From the NCBI GenBank assembly GCA_021845835.1, contig JAJZVE010000284.1, positions 1 to 6,324 of the forward strand: a stretch of DNA of 6,324 nucleotides, in the 5' to 3' direction. This DNA is from Pseudomonadota bacterium. Lineage in GTDB: Bacteria; Pseudomonadota; Alphaproteobacteria; Acetobacterales; Acetobacteraceae. The notes beneath the pieces were generated by a model. That model was not told the origin of the DNA, made no database searches, and saw only the letters and a program-made list of their open reading frames with translations. Both the position numbers and the translations under genes were made by a program. This document shows, one piece after another, positions 1 to 5,644 of this stretch. Position 1 is the first letter of the stretch. The number at the start of each line of letters is the position of its first letter.

Positions 1-95
1 GAAACCAGCCCGCCCAGCGCCAGCGCCGCGATCATGAACGCGACCAGCACCTCCAGCAGCGCGAAGCCGCGCTGGTCCGCCCGCCGCCGCGTCAG
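1..95 (-). CDS. gspI: GspI-type minor pseudopilin of the T2SS, N-terminal part only (runs off the window)
   Basis: The minus strand encodes a class III prepilin signal: a basic leader (T-R-R-R-A-D-Q-R-G), then F-A-L-L-E-V and a hydrophobic helix (V-L-V-A-F-M-I-A-A-L-A-L-G-G-L). Cleavage by GspO is expected between the Gly and the Phe, with Glu at mature position 5. GspI is a minor pseudopilin that with J and K forms the pseudopilus tip; the name rests on its place after gspH and on the LLEVLVAF wording, since the globular domain is missing. No ATG, GTG or TTG was found in frame upstream for roughly 30 codons. The best candidate start is a CTG at 95-93 that overlaps the TGA of the lytic transglycosylase gene (CTGA). 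The GTG at 50-48 and ATG at 35-33 lie inside the hydrophobic helix, beyond the cleavage site, and cannot be the true start. Confidence 0.8.
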   Translation of the reverse strand, partial: MTRRRADQRGFALLEVLVAFMIAALALGGLV

Positions 96-493
96 CGCGC
101 GAACAGCGCGCGCGCCGCCTGCAGCACCCGTGCCTGATAGCGCGCGTTCAGCGCCGGGGTCGCGGAATGGTAGTCGCCGATCGCCCGCATCAGGTCGCCG
201 CGCCGTTCCGCCAGATGCAGGCGCAGGATCAGCCCGGCGGCGGAGATGTTGAAGCAGGCGTCGGCAACCAGCCGCCGCTCCACCTCCGCTTCCGGCAACC
301 GGCTGATCCGGGCGAGCGGCCGCAGCCAGACCGTGTTCACCTGCATCACGCCCAGGTCGGCGGTGCCGTTGGCGTTGCGGCTGATGCGGCCAACCGTGCC
401 GCCCTCCACCCGCTGGATCGACGGCAGCACGCGCGGCGGCAGATGCAGCGTCGCCGCCACCAGGGTCATGCAGGCGAGATAGGGAACCGCCAT
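92..493 (-). CDS. Small SLT-domain lytic transglycosylase embedded in the T2SS operon
   Basis: This 133-residue protein matches the soluble lytic transglycosylase (goose-lysozyme-like) fold, which cleaves the MurNAc-GlcNAc bond of peptidoglycan in the periplasm. Family motifs appear in order: the probable catalytic Glu30 in I-Q-R-V-E-G-G, the D-L-G-V-M-Q-V-N box at 46-53, the N-I-x-x-A-G-x-I-L helix at about 82-90, and A-I-G-D-Y-H-S followed by Y-Q-A-R-V at 104-123. It is about the size of the minimal domain, like the VirB1/PilT-associated enzymes. The N-terminus has a hydrophobic stretch (residues 3-18) but no basic residues before it, so export is uncertain. The ATG at 493 is preceded by GGAG at 506-503, 9 bases away. 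The reading frame is open back to the gspH stop, but those 28 codons contain no start codon. It lies 84 bases after gspH and overlaps gspI, so it is probably co-transcribed and serves pseudopilus or secretin assembly (inference). Confidence 0.9.
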   Translation of the reverse strand: MAVPYLACMTLVAATLHLPPRVLPSIQRVEGGTVGRISRNANGTADLGVMQVNTVWLRPLARISRLPEAEVERRLVADACFNISAAGLILRLHLAERRGDLMRAIGDYHSATPALNARYQARVLQAARALFAR

Positions 494-502
494 CGGCGCT
501 GT

Positions 503-506
503 CTCC
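503..506 (-). promoter_or_regulatory. Ribosome binding site of the lytic transglycosylase gene
   Basis: GGAG reads on the minus strand 9 bases before the ATG at 493. It is a clear Shine-Dalgarno sequence and supports translation starting at this ATG even though the frame is open further upstream. Confidence 0.6.
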
Positions 507-524
507 GTGGCCGTGAAGGGAGGC

Positions 525-555
525 GGTCCCTGTCGGGACCAGGAAGGGCGGGACC
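525..555 (-). repeat. Two mutually exclusive RNA hairpins between gspH and the lytic transglycosylase gene
   Basis: GGTCCC at 525-530 is a perfect inverted match to GGGACC at 535-540, giving a 6-bp stem with a 4-base loop. The arm is repeated: CGGGACC occurs at both 534-540 and 549-555, so the 525-530 arm could pair with either copy but not both. There is no U-tract, so it is not a standard rho-independent terminator. It lies about 20 bases upstream of the ribosome binding site of the next gene. It may tune mRNA processing or translation of the transglycosylase (inference). Confidence 0.4.
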
Positions 556-577
556 GGCATGGCGCGGGCGATGCGGG

Positions 578-1006
578 TCAGCGCGCCGCCGTGCCGCGCG
601 CGACGTGGCCGGTCAGCCAGTCCACGCGGATCAGCACGCGCTCGGCCCCCCCGGCCAATACGATGCTGCCGCCGCCGGAACTGCCGTCGGGCGCGAAGCG
701 GATCACGCCGGGCGCGGACAGCGCGACCGCGCGCGGCAGCGGCAGCGGTGCGGTGTCGCTCGGGCGCAGCGCGTGCGCGGCGGCGTCGATGGCGACCGTC
801 ACCGTGCGGTCATCCCGGATCGCCCGCCCGCGCGCGTCGCGCAGCGCCGCCGTCACCGCGTCGGCCGCCGCCCGCGCCTGCAGCGCCGGGCTTGGGCCAT
901 GGCCGCGCGTCAGCAGCATCGCGGTGCCAAGCCCCAGCACCGCCAACACCACCAGCATCTCCAGCAGGGTGAAGCCGCGTTGGCATCGCTCAGGTCGCGA
1001 GGTCAT
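578..1006 (-). CDS. gspH: GspH minor pseudopilin of the T2SS
   Basis: This 142-residue type IV pilin-like protein has a short basic leader ending C-Q-R-G at residue 11, then the mature N-terminus F-T-L-L-E-M-L-V-V-L-A-V-L-G-L-G, a classic class III signal with Glu16 as the conserved position-5 glutamate. The hydrophobic helix spans about 12-33. The C-terminal half carries the family trait I-R-F-A-P-D-G-S-S-G-G-G-S-I-V-L (102-117) typical of GspH/FimT proteins. GspH joins I, J and K at the pseudopilus and is processed by GspO in the inner membrane. The ATG at 1006 lies inside the end of gspF (17-base overlap), which implies coupled translation. Length is normal for the family. In the usual E-F-G-H order gspG would precede it, and here it does not. 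Confidence 0.93.
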   Translation of the reverse strand: MTSRPERCQRGFTLLEMLVVLAVLGLGTAMLLTRGHGPSPALQARAAADAVTAALRDARGRAIRDDRTVTVAIDAAAHALRPSDTAPLPLPRAVALSAPGVIRFAPDGSSGGGSIVLAGGAERVLIRVDWLTGHVARGTAAR

Positions 1007-2204
1007 TGAGGCTCAGCATCGCCAGCAGCAGCGCGATCACGATCGCCGCCACCGCCGCGCCCATGACCAGCGTGATCGCCGGCACCAGCAGCGCGATCAG
1101 CCGCTGCATCGCGGTGCGCGTCGCCTCCTCGTGGATGTCCGCCGCGCGCAGCGCCATGGCGCCGAGCTGCGCGGTTTCCTCGCCAAGCTGCAGCAGATGC
1201 ACCGTCCGTACCGGGAACAGCCCGGCTGCCTCCAGCGCCCCCGCCAGCCCGCCGCCGCCCTTGGCGCGGTCCGAGGCTGCCGCGACCGCCGCCGCCGCCG
1301 CCTGGTTGCCCAGCGCCTCGCGCACCACCTGCAGCGCCGCGATCAGCGGCATGCCGCCTTCCAGCAGCGTGCCGAGCATGCGCGCGAACCGCGCCGCCAC
1401 CGCCTCGCGCAGCAGCCGCCCGATCAGCGGCAGGCGCAGCACCAAGCGATCGGCCAGCAGCCGCACCGAAGGCTGCGCCAGTGCCGCGCGCAGCGCCAGC
1501 GCCAGCACGGGCAGGGCCAGCAGCACAGACGGCCCGTCGGTGCCGACCGCATCGCCCAGCGCGATCAGCATCCGCGTCGCGCGCGGCAGGGCGACGCCGT
1601 TCTGCGCGAACAGGGGGACGAATTCCGGCAGCACCTGCGTCAGCAGCAGCGCGATGGCGCCGGTCGCGGCGACCGTCAGCAGCGCCGGATAGATCAGCGC
1701 CGAGGTGACGGAACTGGCGAGGCTGCGCTCCCGCTCCAGCAGCACGGCGAGGCGCCGCAGCGTCTCCGCCAGCGTCCCGCTCGCCTCGCCCGCCCGCACC
1801 AGCCCGACATACAGGCGGGAGAAGCTGCGCGGCTGCCGCGCCAGCGCGGTCGCGAGCGCGGTGCCGTCGCGCACCGCCTCGCGCACCGCGCCCATCACGG
1901 CACGCACCCGCGCATTCGGCGCCGTGCCGACCAGGAAGCGCAGCGCGCGGTCGAGGTCCTGCCCGGCGCCGAGCATGATCGCCAGCTCGCGCGTGACATT
2001 CGCCACGTCCTGCTTGCCCAGATGCGCGCCGCGCCCGAGCCGCAGCGCCATGCCATCGCGCCAGAAGCCGGCACGGCGCGCCTGCAGCGGCACATGGCCG
2101 AGACGCTGCACGGCGGCGATCACCGCCGCCGCGTCGTCCGCTTCCATCTCGCCGCGCACGAGGTCGCCCGATGCGGCAATCGCCGTGTAGCGGAAGCCGG
2201 GCAT
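990..2204 (-). CDS. gspF: GspF inner-membrane platform protein of the T2SS
   Basis: This 404-residue protein has the standard GspF length and two T2SSF domains, at about 70-195 and 272-394. Three membrane segments are visible, at about 168-192, 223-242 and 369-396. The repeated helix motifs G-E-A-S-G-T-L-A-E-T-L (139-149) and G-E-E-T-A-Q-L (341-347) are family hallmarks. The N-terminus (F-R-Y-T-A-I-A-A-S-G-D, then G-E-M-E-A-D-D) is the usual small cytoplasmic domain. GspF sits in the inner membrane, contacts GspE and GspL, and is thought to transmit ATPase motion to pseudopilin subunits. The ATG at 2204 is 3 bases after the gspE stop, with GGAGG inside the end of gspE as a possible ribosome binding site. 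Its stop lies inside gspH. No damage or unusual residue was noticed. Confidence 0.96.
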   Translation of the reverse strand: MPGFRYTAIAASGDLVRGEMEADDAAAVIAAVQRLGHVPLQARRAGFWRDGMALRLGRGAHLGKQDVANVTRELAIMLGAGQDLDRALRFLVGTAPNARVRAVMGAVREAVRDGTALATALARQPRSFSRLYVGLVRAGEASGTLAETLRRLAVLLERERSLASSVTSALIYPALLTVAATGAIALLLTQVLPEFVPLFAQNGVALPRATRMLIALGDAVGTDGPSVLLALPVLALALRAALAQPSVRLLADRLVLRLPLIGRLLREAVAARFARMLGTLLEGGMPLIAALQVVREALGNQAAAAAVAAASDRAKGGGGLAGALEAAGLFPVRTVHLLQLGEETAQLGAMALRAADIHEEATRTAMQRLIALLVPAITLVMGAAVAAIVIALLLAMLSLNDLAT

Positions 2205-2207
2205 CGC

Positions 2208-3938
2208 TCAGCCGTCGCCTCCGGCCTCGCTGCGCAGGCTGCGCGTCACCTCCTCGATGGTGGTGATCCCCTCCAGCGCCGCCTGCAGCGCGGCGCGGCG
2301 CATCGTCACCATGCCGGCAGCGACGGCGGCACGCTCGATCTCCGCCTGGTCGGCGCGGGCAAACACCAGCCGCTCGATCTCGGGCGTCGGATGCAGGTAT
2401 TCGGCGACCGCCAGCCGGCCGCGATAGCCCGTGCCGCGGCATTGCGGGCAGCCGGCCGCGTGCCACAGCACGGGCCGTGCGTCGCCGCCCGGCGCGAGCG
2501 CCAGCCGCTCCAGCAATCCCGGCGGCGCCGCTTCCTCGCGCCGGCAGGCAAGGCAGAGCCGGCGCACCAGCCGCTGCGCCAGCACGCCGCGCAGCACCGC
2601 GGTGATCAGGTAGTCCTCCAGCCCCATGTCGCGCAGCCGGGTGATGGTGGCGGCGGCGGAGTTGGTGTGCAGCGTGGACAGCACGAGATGTCCGGTCAGC
2701 GCCGCCTGGGCGGCGATCTGCGCCGTCTCCAGGTCGCGGATCTCGCCGACCATGATCACGTCCGGGTCCTGCCGCAGGATCGAGCGCAGCAGCGTCGCGA
2801 AGGTCAGGCCGATCGCCGGCTTCACCTGGATCTGGTTGATGCCGGCGAGCTGGTATTCGATCGGGTCCTCGACCGTCACCACCTTGCGGGTTTCCGCGTT
2901 CAGCGCGCGCAGCCCGCTGTAGAGCGTGGTGGTCTTGCCGCTGCCGGTCGGCCCCGTCACCAGCACGATGCCGTTGGGCAGATCGAGCGCCGCACGCAGC
3001 CGCGCCACCACCGGCGCGGCGAGGCCGAGCCGCGCGGTGTCGAAGCTGACCGCGGTGCGATCCAGCACGCGCATCACCACCGTCTCGCCGTGCAGCGAGG
3101 GGACGGTGGAGACGCGGAAATCCACCTCCTGCCCGCGCACGGCGAGGCGGATGCGCCCGTCCTGCGGCAGGCGCCGCTCGGCGATGTCCAGCTTCGCCAT
3201 GATCTTGATGCGCGAGGTGATGGCGGCGGCGAGGCCGGGCGGCGGCGCCGTGGCGTCCTGCAGCACGCCGTCGTAGCGGAAGCGCACGCGCAGCCGGTCC
3301 TCGAACGGCTCGACATGGATGTCGCTCGCCTGCGTCTCCACCGCGCGCGCGATCAGCTGGTTGACCAGCCGGATCACCGGCGCCTCGCTGGCGAGGTCGC
3401 GCAGGCGCTCCGCATCCTCGGCCAGCGGCGCATCGGCGTCGTCGGCGCCCGCCGCCGGATCGGGCGCGGCCGCGGCCCTGTCGCCGTAAAGCCGCTCCAG
3501 CGCCGCCTCGATCTCGATCGGCAAGGCGACTTCCAGCGTCACCGGCAGTCCGGTAGCGGTCGCGATGGCGGCGGGCACGAACGGGTCGAGCGGATCGGTG
3601 CAGGCCAGGATCAGCCGCCCGTGCTCGACCGCGACCGGCAGGGCCCGGCTCGCCCGCAGGAAGCGCGGCGCGATGCGGTCGGCGAACAGCGGCGCGTCCG
3701 GGTAGCGTTCGGGCGCCGTGATCCGCGTGCCGAGCAGCGTGGCGTAGGCGTCCGCAAGGCTGCGTTCGGTCAGCAGGCCGAGCTGGATCAGCGCCAGGTC
3801 GAGCCGCTGCCCGGTTTCCCCGGCGACGCGGCGGGCGCGGTCGAGCATGCGGTCGTCGCACTCCCCGCGTTCGCCGAGAAGCTGTGCGAGAGCGGCGAGC
3901 GCCATCGCCAGGCTGCCGTTCGGGGCAAGCATGTCCAT
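2208..3938 (-). CDS. gspE: GspE assembly ATPase of the T2SS
   Basis: This 576-residue cytoplasmic hexameric ATPase powers pseudopilus assembly. An N-terminal MshEN-like (GspL-binding) domain spans about 45-150. A low-complexity Ala/Asp linker follows at about 154-175, then the N2 domain with A-S-D-I-H-V-E (204-210). The catalytic core shows Walker A G-P-T-G-S-G-K-T-T (329-337), the Asp box V-T-V-E-D-P-I-E-Y (354-362), Walker B D-P-D-V-I-M-V-G-E-I-R-D (391-402) and the His box T-G-H-L-V-L-S-T-L-H-T-N (415-426). The zinc-binding pairs C462-x2-C465 and C497-x2-C500, typical of GspE/PilB, are intact. Start: ATG at 3938, with an in-frame stop a few codons upstream; ATG at 3932 is an alternative. 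No good Shine-Dalgarno precedes either. It is the first gene of the E-F-H-LT-I operon, behind an AT-rich promoter region. Confidence 0.97.
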   Translation of the reverse strand: MDMLAPNGSLAMALAALAQLLGERGECDDRMLDRARRVAGETGQRLDLALIQLGLLTERSLADAYATLLGTRITAPERYPDAPLFADRIAPRFLRASRALPVAVEHGRLILACTDPLDPFVPAAIATATGLPVTLEVALPIEIEAALERLYGDRAAAAPDPAAGADDADAPLAEDAERLRDLASEAPVIRLVNQLIARAVETQASDIHVEPFEDRLRVRFRYDGVLQDATAPPPGLAAAITSRIKIMAKLDIAERRLPQDGRIRLAVRGQEVDFRVSTVPSLHGETVVMRVLDRTAVSFDTARLGLAAPVVARLRAALDLPNGIVLVTGPTGSGKTTTLYSGLRALNAETRKVVTVEDPIEYQLAGINQIQVKPAIGLTFATLLRSILRQDPDVIMVGEIRDLETAQIAAQAALTGHLVLSTLHTNSAAATITRLRDMGLEDYLITAVLRGVLAQRLVRRLCLACRREEAAPPGLLERLALAPGGDARPVLWHAAGCPQCRGTGYRGRLAVAEYLHPTPEIERLVFARADQAEIERAAVAAGMVTMRRAALQAALEGITTIEEVTRSLRSEAGGDG

Positions 3939-3960
3939 GCTGATGACCCAACAAGATCAG

Positions 3961-3987
3961 GCACACGATGATCCGATGCTTGTGTGC
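3961..3987 (-). repeat. Inverted repeat in the gspE leader
   Basis: GCACAC at 3961-3966 is the inverse of GTGTGC at 3982-3987, a 6-bp stem around a 15-base loop, ending 22 bases before the gspE start. As the leader lacks an obvious Shine-Dalgarno sequence, a hairpin here could affect translation. The stem is short and this is a weak call. Confidence 0.25.
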
Positions 3988-4001
3988 GCACCGCCCTGCC
4001 C

Positions 4002-4091
4002 TGACAAGATAAAAGGAATGCGGGAGCCATATTGTCTTCAAATTGTCATGTTTTTATACAGTTTAATACTATATTAAAAATGCAATGACAA
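4002..4091. repeat. Three TGACAA/TTGTCA motifs at about 42-base spacing
   Basis: TGACAA occurs at 4002-4007 and 4086-4091, and its reverse complement TTGTCA at 4043-4048. A related ATTGTC is at 4031-4036. The distances between the three full motifs are 41 and 43 bases, close to four helical turns, with alternating orientation. The leftward copy at 4091-4086 also serves as the -35 hexamer proposed for gspE. They could be operator half-sites for a regulator of secretion (inference). Confidence 0.35.
4063..4091 (-). promoter_or_regulatory. Candidate sigma-70-type promoter for the gspE operon
   Basis: On the minus strand TTGTCA (4091-4086) is followed by a 17-base spacer and TATTAA (4068-4063), matching the consensus at 5/6 and 4/6 positions. 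A second -10-like TATAAA lies at 4058-4053. Bases 4031-4090 are 78% A+T (47 of 60), in sharp contrast to the GC-rich genes on both sides. Transcription would give a gspE leader of roughly 115 bases. The same gap (3939-4194) also holds a perfect 10-bp palindrome, CAATATATTG, at 4120-4129. The position supports gspE being transcribed separately from gspO. Confidence 0.5.
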
Positions 4092-4194
4092 CGCCGGCCT
4101 GCCACATGCGCCGGATGTGCAATATATTGTGTCGCGATACGTGTTCTATTTCATTCCACCCCCGGTTTCCGGCCGATCGGTCAGGCGGCTGCGC

Positions 4195-4935
4195 TCAGGT
4201 CAGGTGCTGCAGCAGCCAAGCGGCCCAGATCGCCACCGCCAGCGGCGGCCCGAACGGCACCGCCAGCGTTGCCGCCAGGACCCTGCGGCGCGTCAGCAGG
4301 GCCAGCGCGATGCCCAGCAGCGCGGCGGCGAACACGATCCACGGCAGCGCCGCCGCACCGGTCCAGGCGCCGCCGGCCGCCAGCAATTTCGCATCGCCGC
4401 CGCCCAGCCCATCCTGCCGGCGGAGCGCGCGATAGAGCAGCGCCACGCCGCGCAGGCCGAGAAAGCCCAGCCCCGCGCCCGCCACGCCGGCCAGCGGATC
4501 GCCGTCCCGCAGCACCGCGCTGGCGGCAAGACCAGCCAGCAGCAGCGGCAGGGTCAGCACGTCAGGCAGGATGAAGTGCCGCCAGTCGATCCACGCCAGC
4601 GTCAGCAACGTCCAGCCCAGCAGGCAGCCCAGCCAGAGCTGGAGCCCGTCCGCCCCCGTCGCCGCGGCCACGATGGCCACGGCCGACGCCGCCGCCTCGA
4701 TCGCGGGATGGAACCAGCCGATGTCAGACCCGCAGTGGCGGCAGCGTCCGCGCAGGCACGCCCAGCTGACCAGCGGCACCAGTTCCGCCGCCGACAGGAC
4801 ATGCCCGCACCGCTCGCACGCCGAGCGCGCCCAGGCCACCGGACGGCCCGCCGGCAGGCGCGCGACCAGCACGCCCAGGAAGCTGCCGACAAAGGGCGCG
4901 AACAGCAGCGGCGCGAACCATGGGGGCAAGGACAT
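4195..4935 (-). CDS. gspO: GspO prepilin peptidase and N-methyltransferase
   Basis: This polytopic inner-membrane aspartic protease removes the leader of the prepilins GspG, H and I and methylates the new N-terminal Phe. Numbering from the ATG at 4935, the order is: an N-terminal membrane segment ending V-G-S-F-L-G-V-L-V-A-R-L-P (a PilD hallmark), the cytoplasmic zinc motifs C40-x2-C43 and C65-x2-C68, then a row of membrane helices. The first catalytic Asp is in I-D-W-R-H-F-I-L-P-D (Asp117) and the second in G-G-G-D-A-K-L-L (Asp181). Length is about 246 residues, normal for the family. The frame extends to a GTG at 4986, giving 17 more residues without a hydrophobic or conserved pattern. The ATG was preferred because the family begins just before the first helix, but neither start has a strong ribosome binding site. 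It sits between gspE and the divergent gspG, one of its substrates. Confidence 0.93.
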   Translation of the reverse strand: MSLPPWFAPLLFAPFVGSFLGVLVARLPAGRPVAWARSACERCGHVLSAAELVPLVSWACLRGRCRHCGSDIGWFHPAIEAAASAVAIVAAATGADGLQLWLGCLLGWTLLTLAWIDWRHFILPDVLTLPLLLAGLAASAVLRDGDPLAGVAGAGLGFLGLRGVALLYRALRRQDGLGGGDAKLLAAGGAWTGAAALPWIVFAAALLGIALALLTRRRVLAATLAVPFGPPLAVAIWAAWLLQHLT

Positions 4936-5017
4936 TGCCGCTGCCTGCCACACGCCCCGCCGGGCGACAACACGCGTATGCCGCACATCTGGACAAGGAT
5001 GCCCGCATGATCGGCGG

Positions 5018-5056
5018 TTTTCGAAATGCCGTCATGGAATCTTCATCTTCGAAAAT
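5018..5056. repeat. Pair of TTCGAA palindromes between gspO and gspG
   Basis: TTTTCGAAA (5018-5026) and TCTTCGAAAAT (5046-5056) each contain the palindrome TTCGAA, at 5020-5025 and 5048-5053, 28 bases apart. The flanks are partly inverted (GTTTTCGAAATG against ATTTTCGAAGATG read from the other strand). They lie in the 200-base gap shared by the divergent genes, a natural place for a regulator binding site. No function is shown. Confidence 0.3.
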
Positions 5057-5078
5057 CACCGCACGGGCCATGCGTGAC

Positions 5079-5108
5079 TTGGCGGCACGTCGCGGCACGC
5101 TGTATGCG
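5079..5108 (+). promoter_or_regulatory. Weak candidate promoter for gspG
   Basis: TTGGCG (5079-5084), an 18-base spacer and TATGCG (5103-5108) lie 28 bases before the gspG start. The -35 resembles the alphaproteobacterial TTG type, but the -10 match is poor. Some promoter must exist in this gap because gspG has no co-directional gene upstream in the window. Confidence 0.25.
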
Positions 5109-5119
5109 ACGCGGCGGAC

Positions 5120-5125
5120 GGAAGG
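5120..5125 (+). promoter_or_regulatory. Ribosome binding site that fixes the gspG start
   Basis: GGAAGG lies 11 bases before the ATG at 5137. This decides against the in-frame ATG at 5026, which would add 37 residues ahead of an otherwise normal short prepilin leader. Confidence 0.6.
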
Positions 5126-5136
5126 GAATCGTCGCA

Positions 5137-5577
5137 ATGCCTGACGGCCATCGCCGCCGCCGTCCCGATGAAGGCGGCTTCACCTTGCTGGAAATCCTTG
5201 TTGTCATCGCGATCCTTGGCCTGCTGATCGGCCTTGTCGCGCCGGCGGCGCTGCGCCAGCTCGGCGGCGCGCGCGCATCTGTGGCGCATCAGTCGATCGC
5301 GCGGCTCGGCTCCGTCCTTGATCTCTACAAGCTCGATGTCGGCAGCTATCCGAGCGGCGACCAGGGACTTGCCGCCCTCGTCGCGCGCCCCGCCGGCGTC
5401 GATGCCTGGAACGGGCCGTATCTGAAAAGCGGCAGGGCGCCGCTTGATCCCTGGAATCATCCCTATGTCTACCGGCAGCCATCGGTGCGGCAGAACCACG
5501 ATTACGATCTCTGCTCGGGCGGCCCGAACGCGGTCAGCGGCGATCCCGGCGCCGCCGGCATGATCTGCAATCCCTGA
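5137..5577 (+). CDS. gspG: GspG major pseudopilin of the T2SS
   Basis: This 146-residue prepilin is the main subunit of the pseudopilus that pushes substrates through the secretin. The leader is basic (H-R-R-R-R-P-D-E-G-G); cleavage is expected between Gly14 and Phe15, with F-T-L-L-E-I-L-V-V-I following and Glu19 at mature position 5. GspG hallmarks follow: L-D-L-Y-K-L-D-V-G-S-Y-P (61-72), Q-G-L-A-A-L-V (76-82), W-N-G-P-Y-L-K (91-97), D-P-W-N-H-P-Y-V-Y-R (104-113) and H-D-Y-D-L (121-125). The C-terminus departs from the usual calcium-binding loop: after Y-D-L the family normally has Y-S-L-G-A-D-G and an acidic run, but here it reads C-S-G-G-P-N and the protein ends I-C-N-P, giving two cysteines (126 and 144). 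The gene is divergent from the rest of the locus instead of lying between gspF and gspH. GspG identity is firm; the meaning of the tail is not. Confidence 0.94.
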   Translation: MPDGHRRRRPDEGGFTLLEILVVIAILGLLIGLVAPAALRQLGGARASVAHQSIARLGSVLDLYKLDVGSYPSGDQGLAALVARPAGVDAWNGPYLKSGRAPLDPWNHPYVYRQPSVRQNHDYDLCSGGPNAVSGDPGAAGMICNP

Positions 5578-5601
5578 CCCTGCCACGCATCACCTGTGCG
5601 C

Positions 5602-5629
5602 CGGCCGCGGCGGCGCGCCGCCTCGGCCG
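5602..5629 (+). terminator. Strong GC-only hairpin downstream of gspG
   Basis: Bases 5609-5622 form a perfect 14-bp palindrome. It extends, past one C/T mismatch (5608/5623), into CGGCCG arms at 5602-5607 and 5624-5629. The structure begins 24 bases after the gspG stop. There is no T-run after it, so it may be a 3'-end stabiliser or a non-canonical terminator, not a classical intrinsic one. Confidence 0.4.
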
Positions 5630-5644
5630 AGCGCTTGCCGCCTC

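Noticed and set aside
507..3971. Plus-strand open frame of over 1,100 codons opposite gspE, gspF and gspH
   Set aside because: It is very rich in Arg, Gln and His, shows no domain, and mirrors real genes with all family motifs on the other strand. Long antisense frames are common in GC-rich DNA.
1003..4041. Minus-strand open frame of about 1,000 codons overlapping gspE and gspF in another frame
   Set aside because: Its composition is almost only Arg, Ala and Gly with no motif; it is the out-of-frame shadow of the two Gsp genes.
4161..4180. CCGG repeats and CCGATCGG palindrome just after the gspO stop as a terminator
   Set aside because: Only about 4 bp of stem form around a 3-base loop and there is no T-run. 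Short GC palindromes are frequent by chance here.
4936..4986. Extension of gspO to a GTG start
   Set aside because: The 17 added residues do not fit the family N-terminus, and no ribosome binding site was seen before the GTG. It is kept only as an alternative.
4117..5010. Plus-strand frame of 297 codons opposite gspO
   Set aside because: It is low-complexity Gln/Arg-rich sequence antisense to a prepilin peptidase with intact catalytic motifs.
5026..5136. Longer gspG starting at the ATG at 5026
   Set aside because: It would give an abnormally long leader before the cleavage site, while the ATG at 5137 has a good ribosome binding site.
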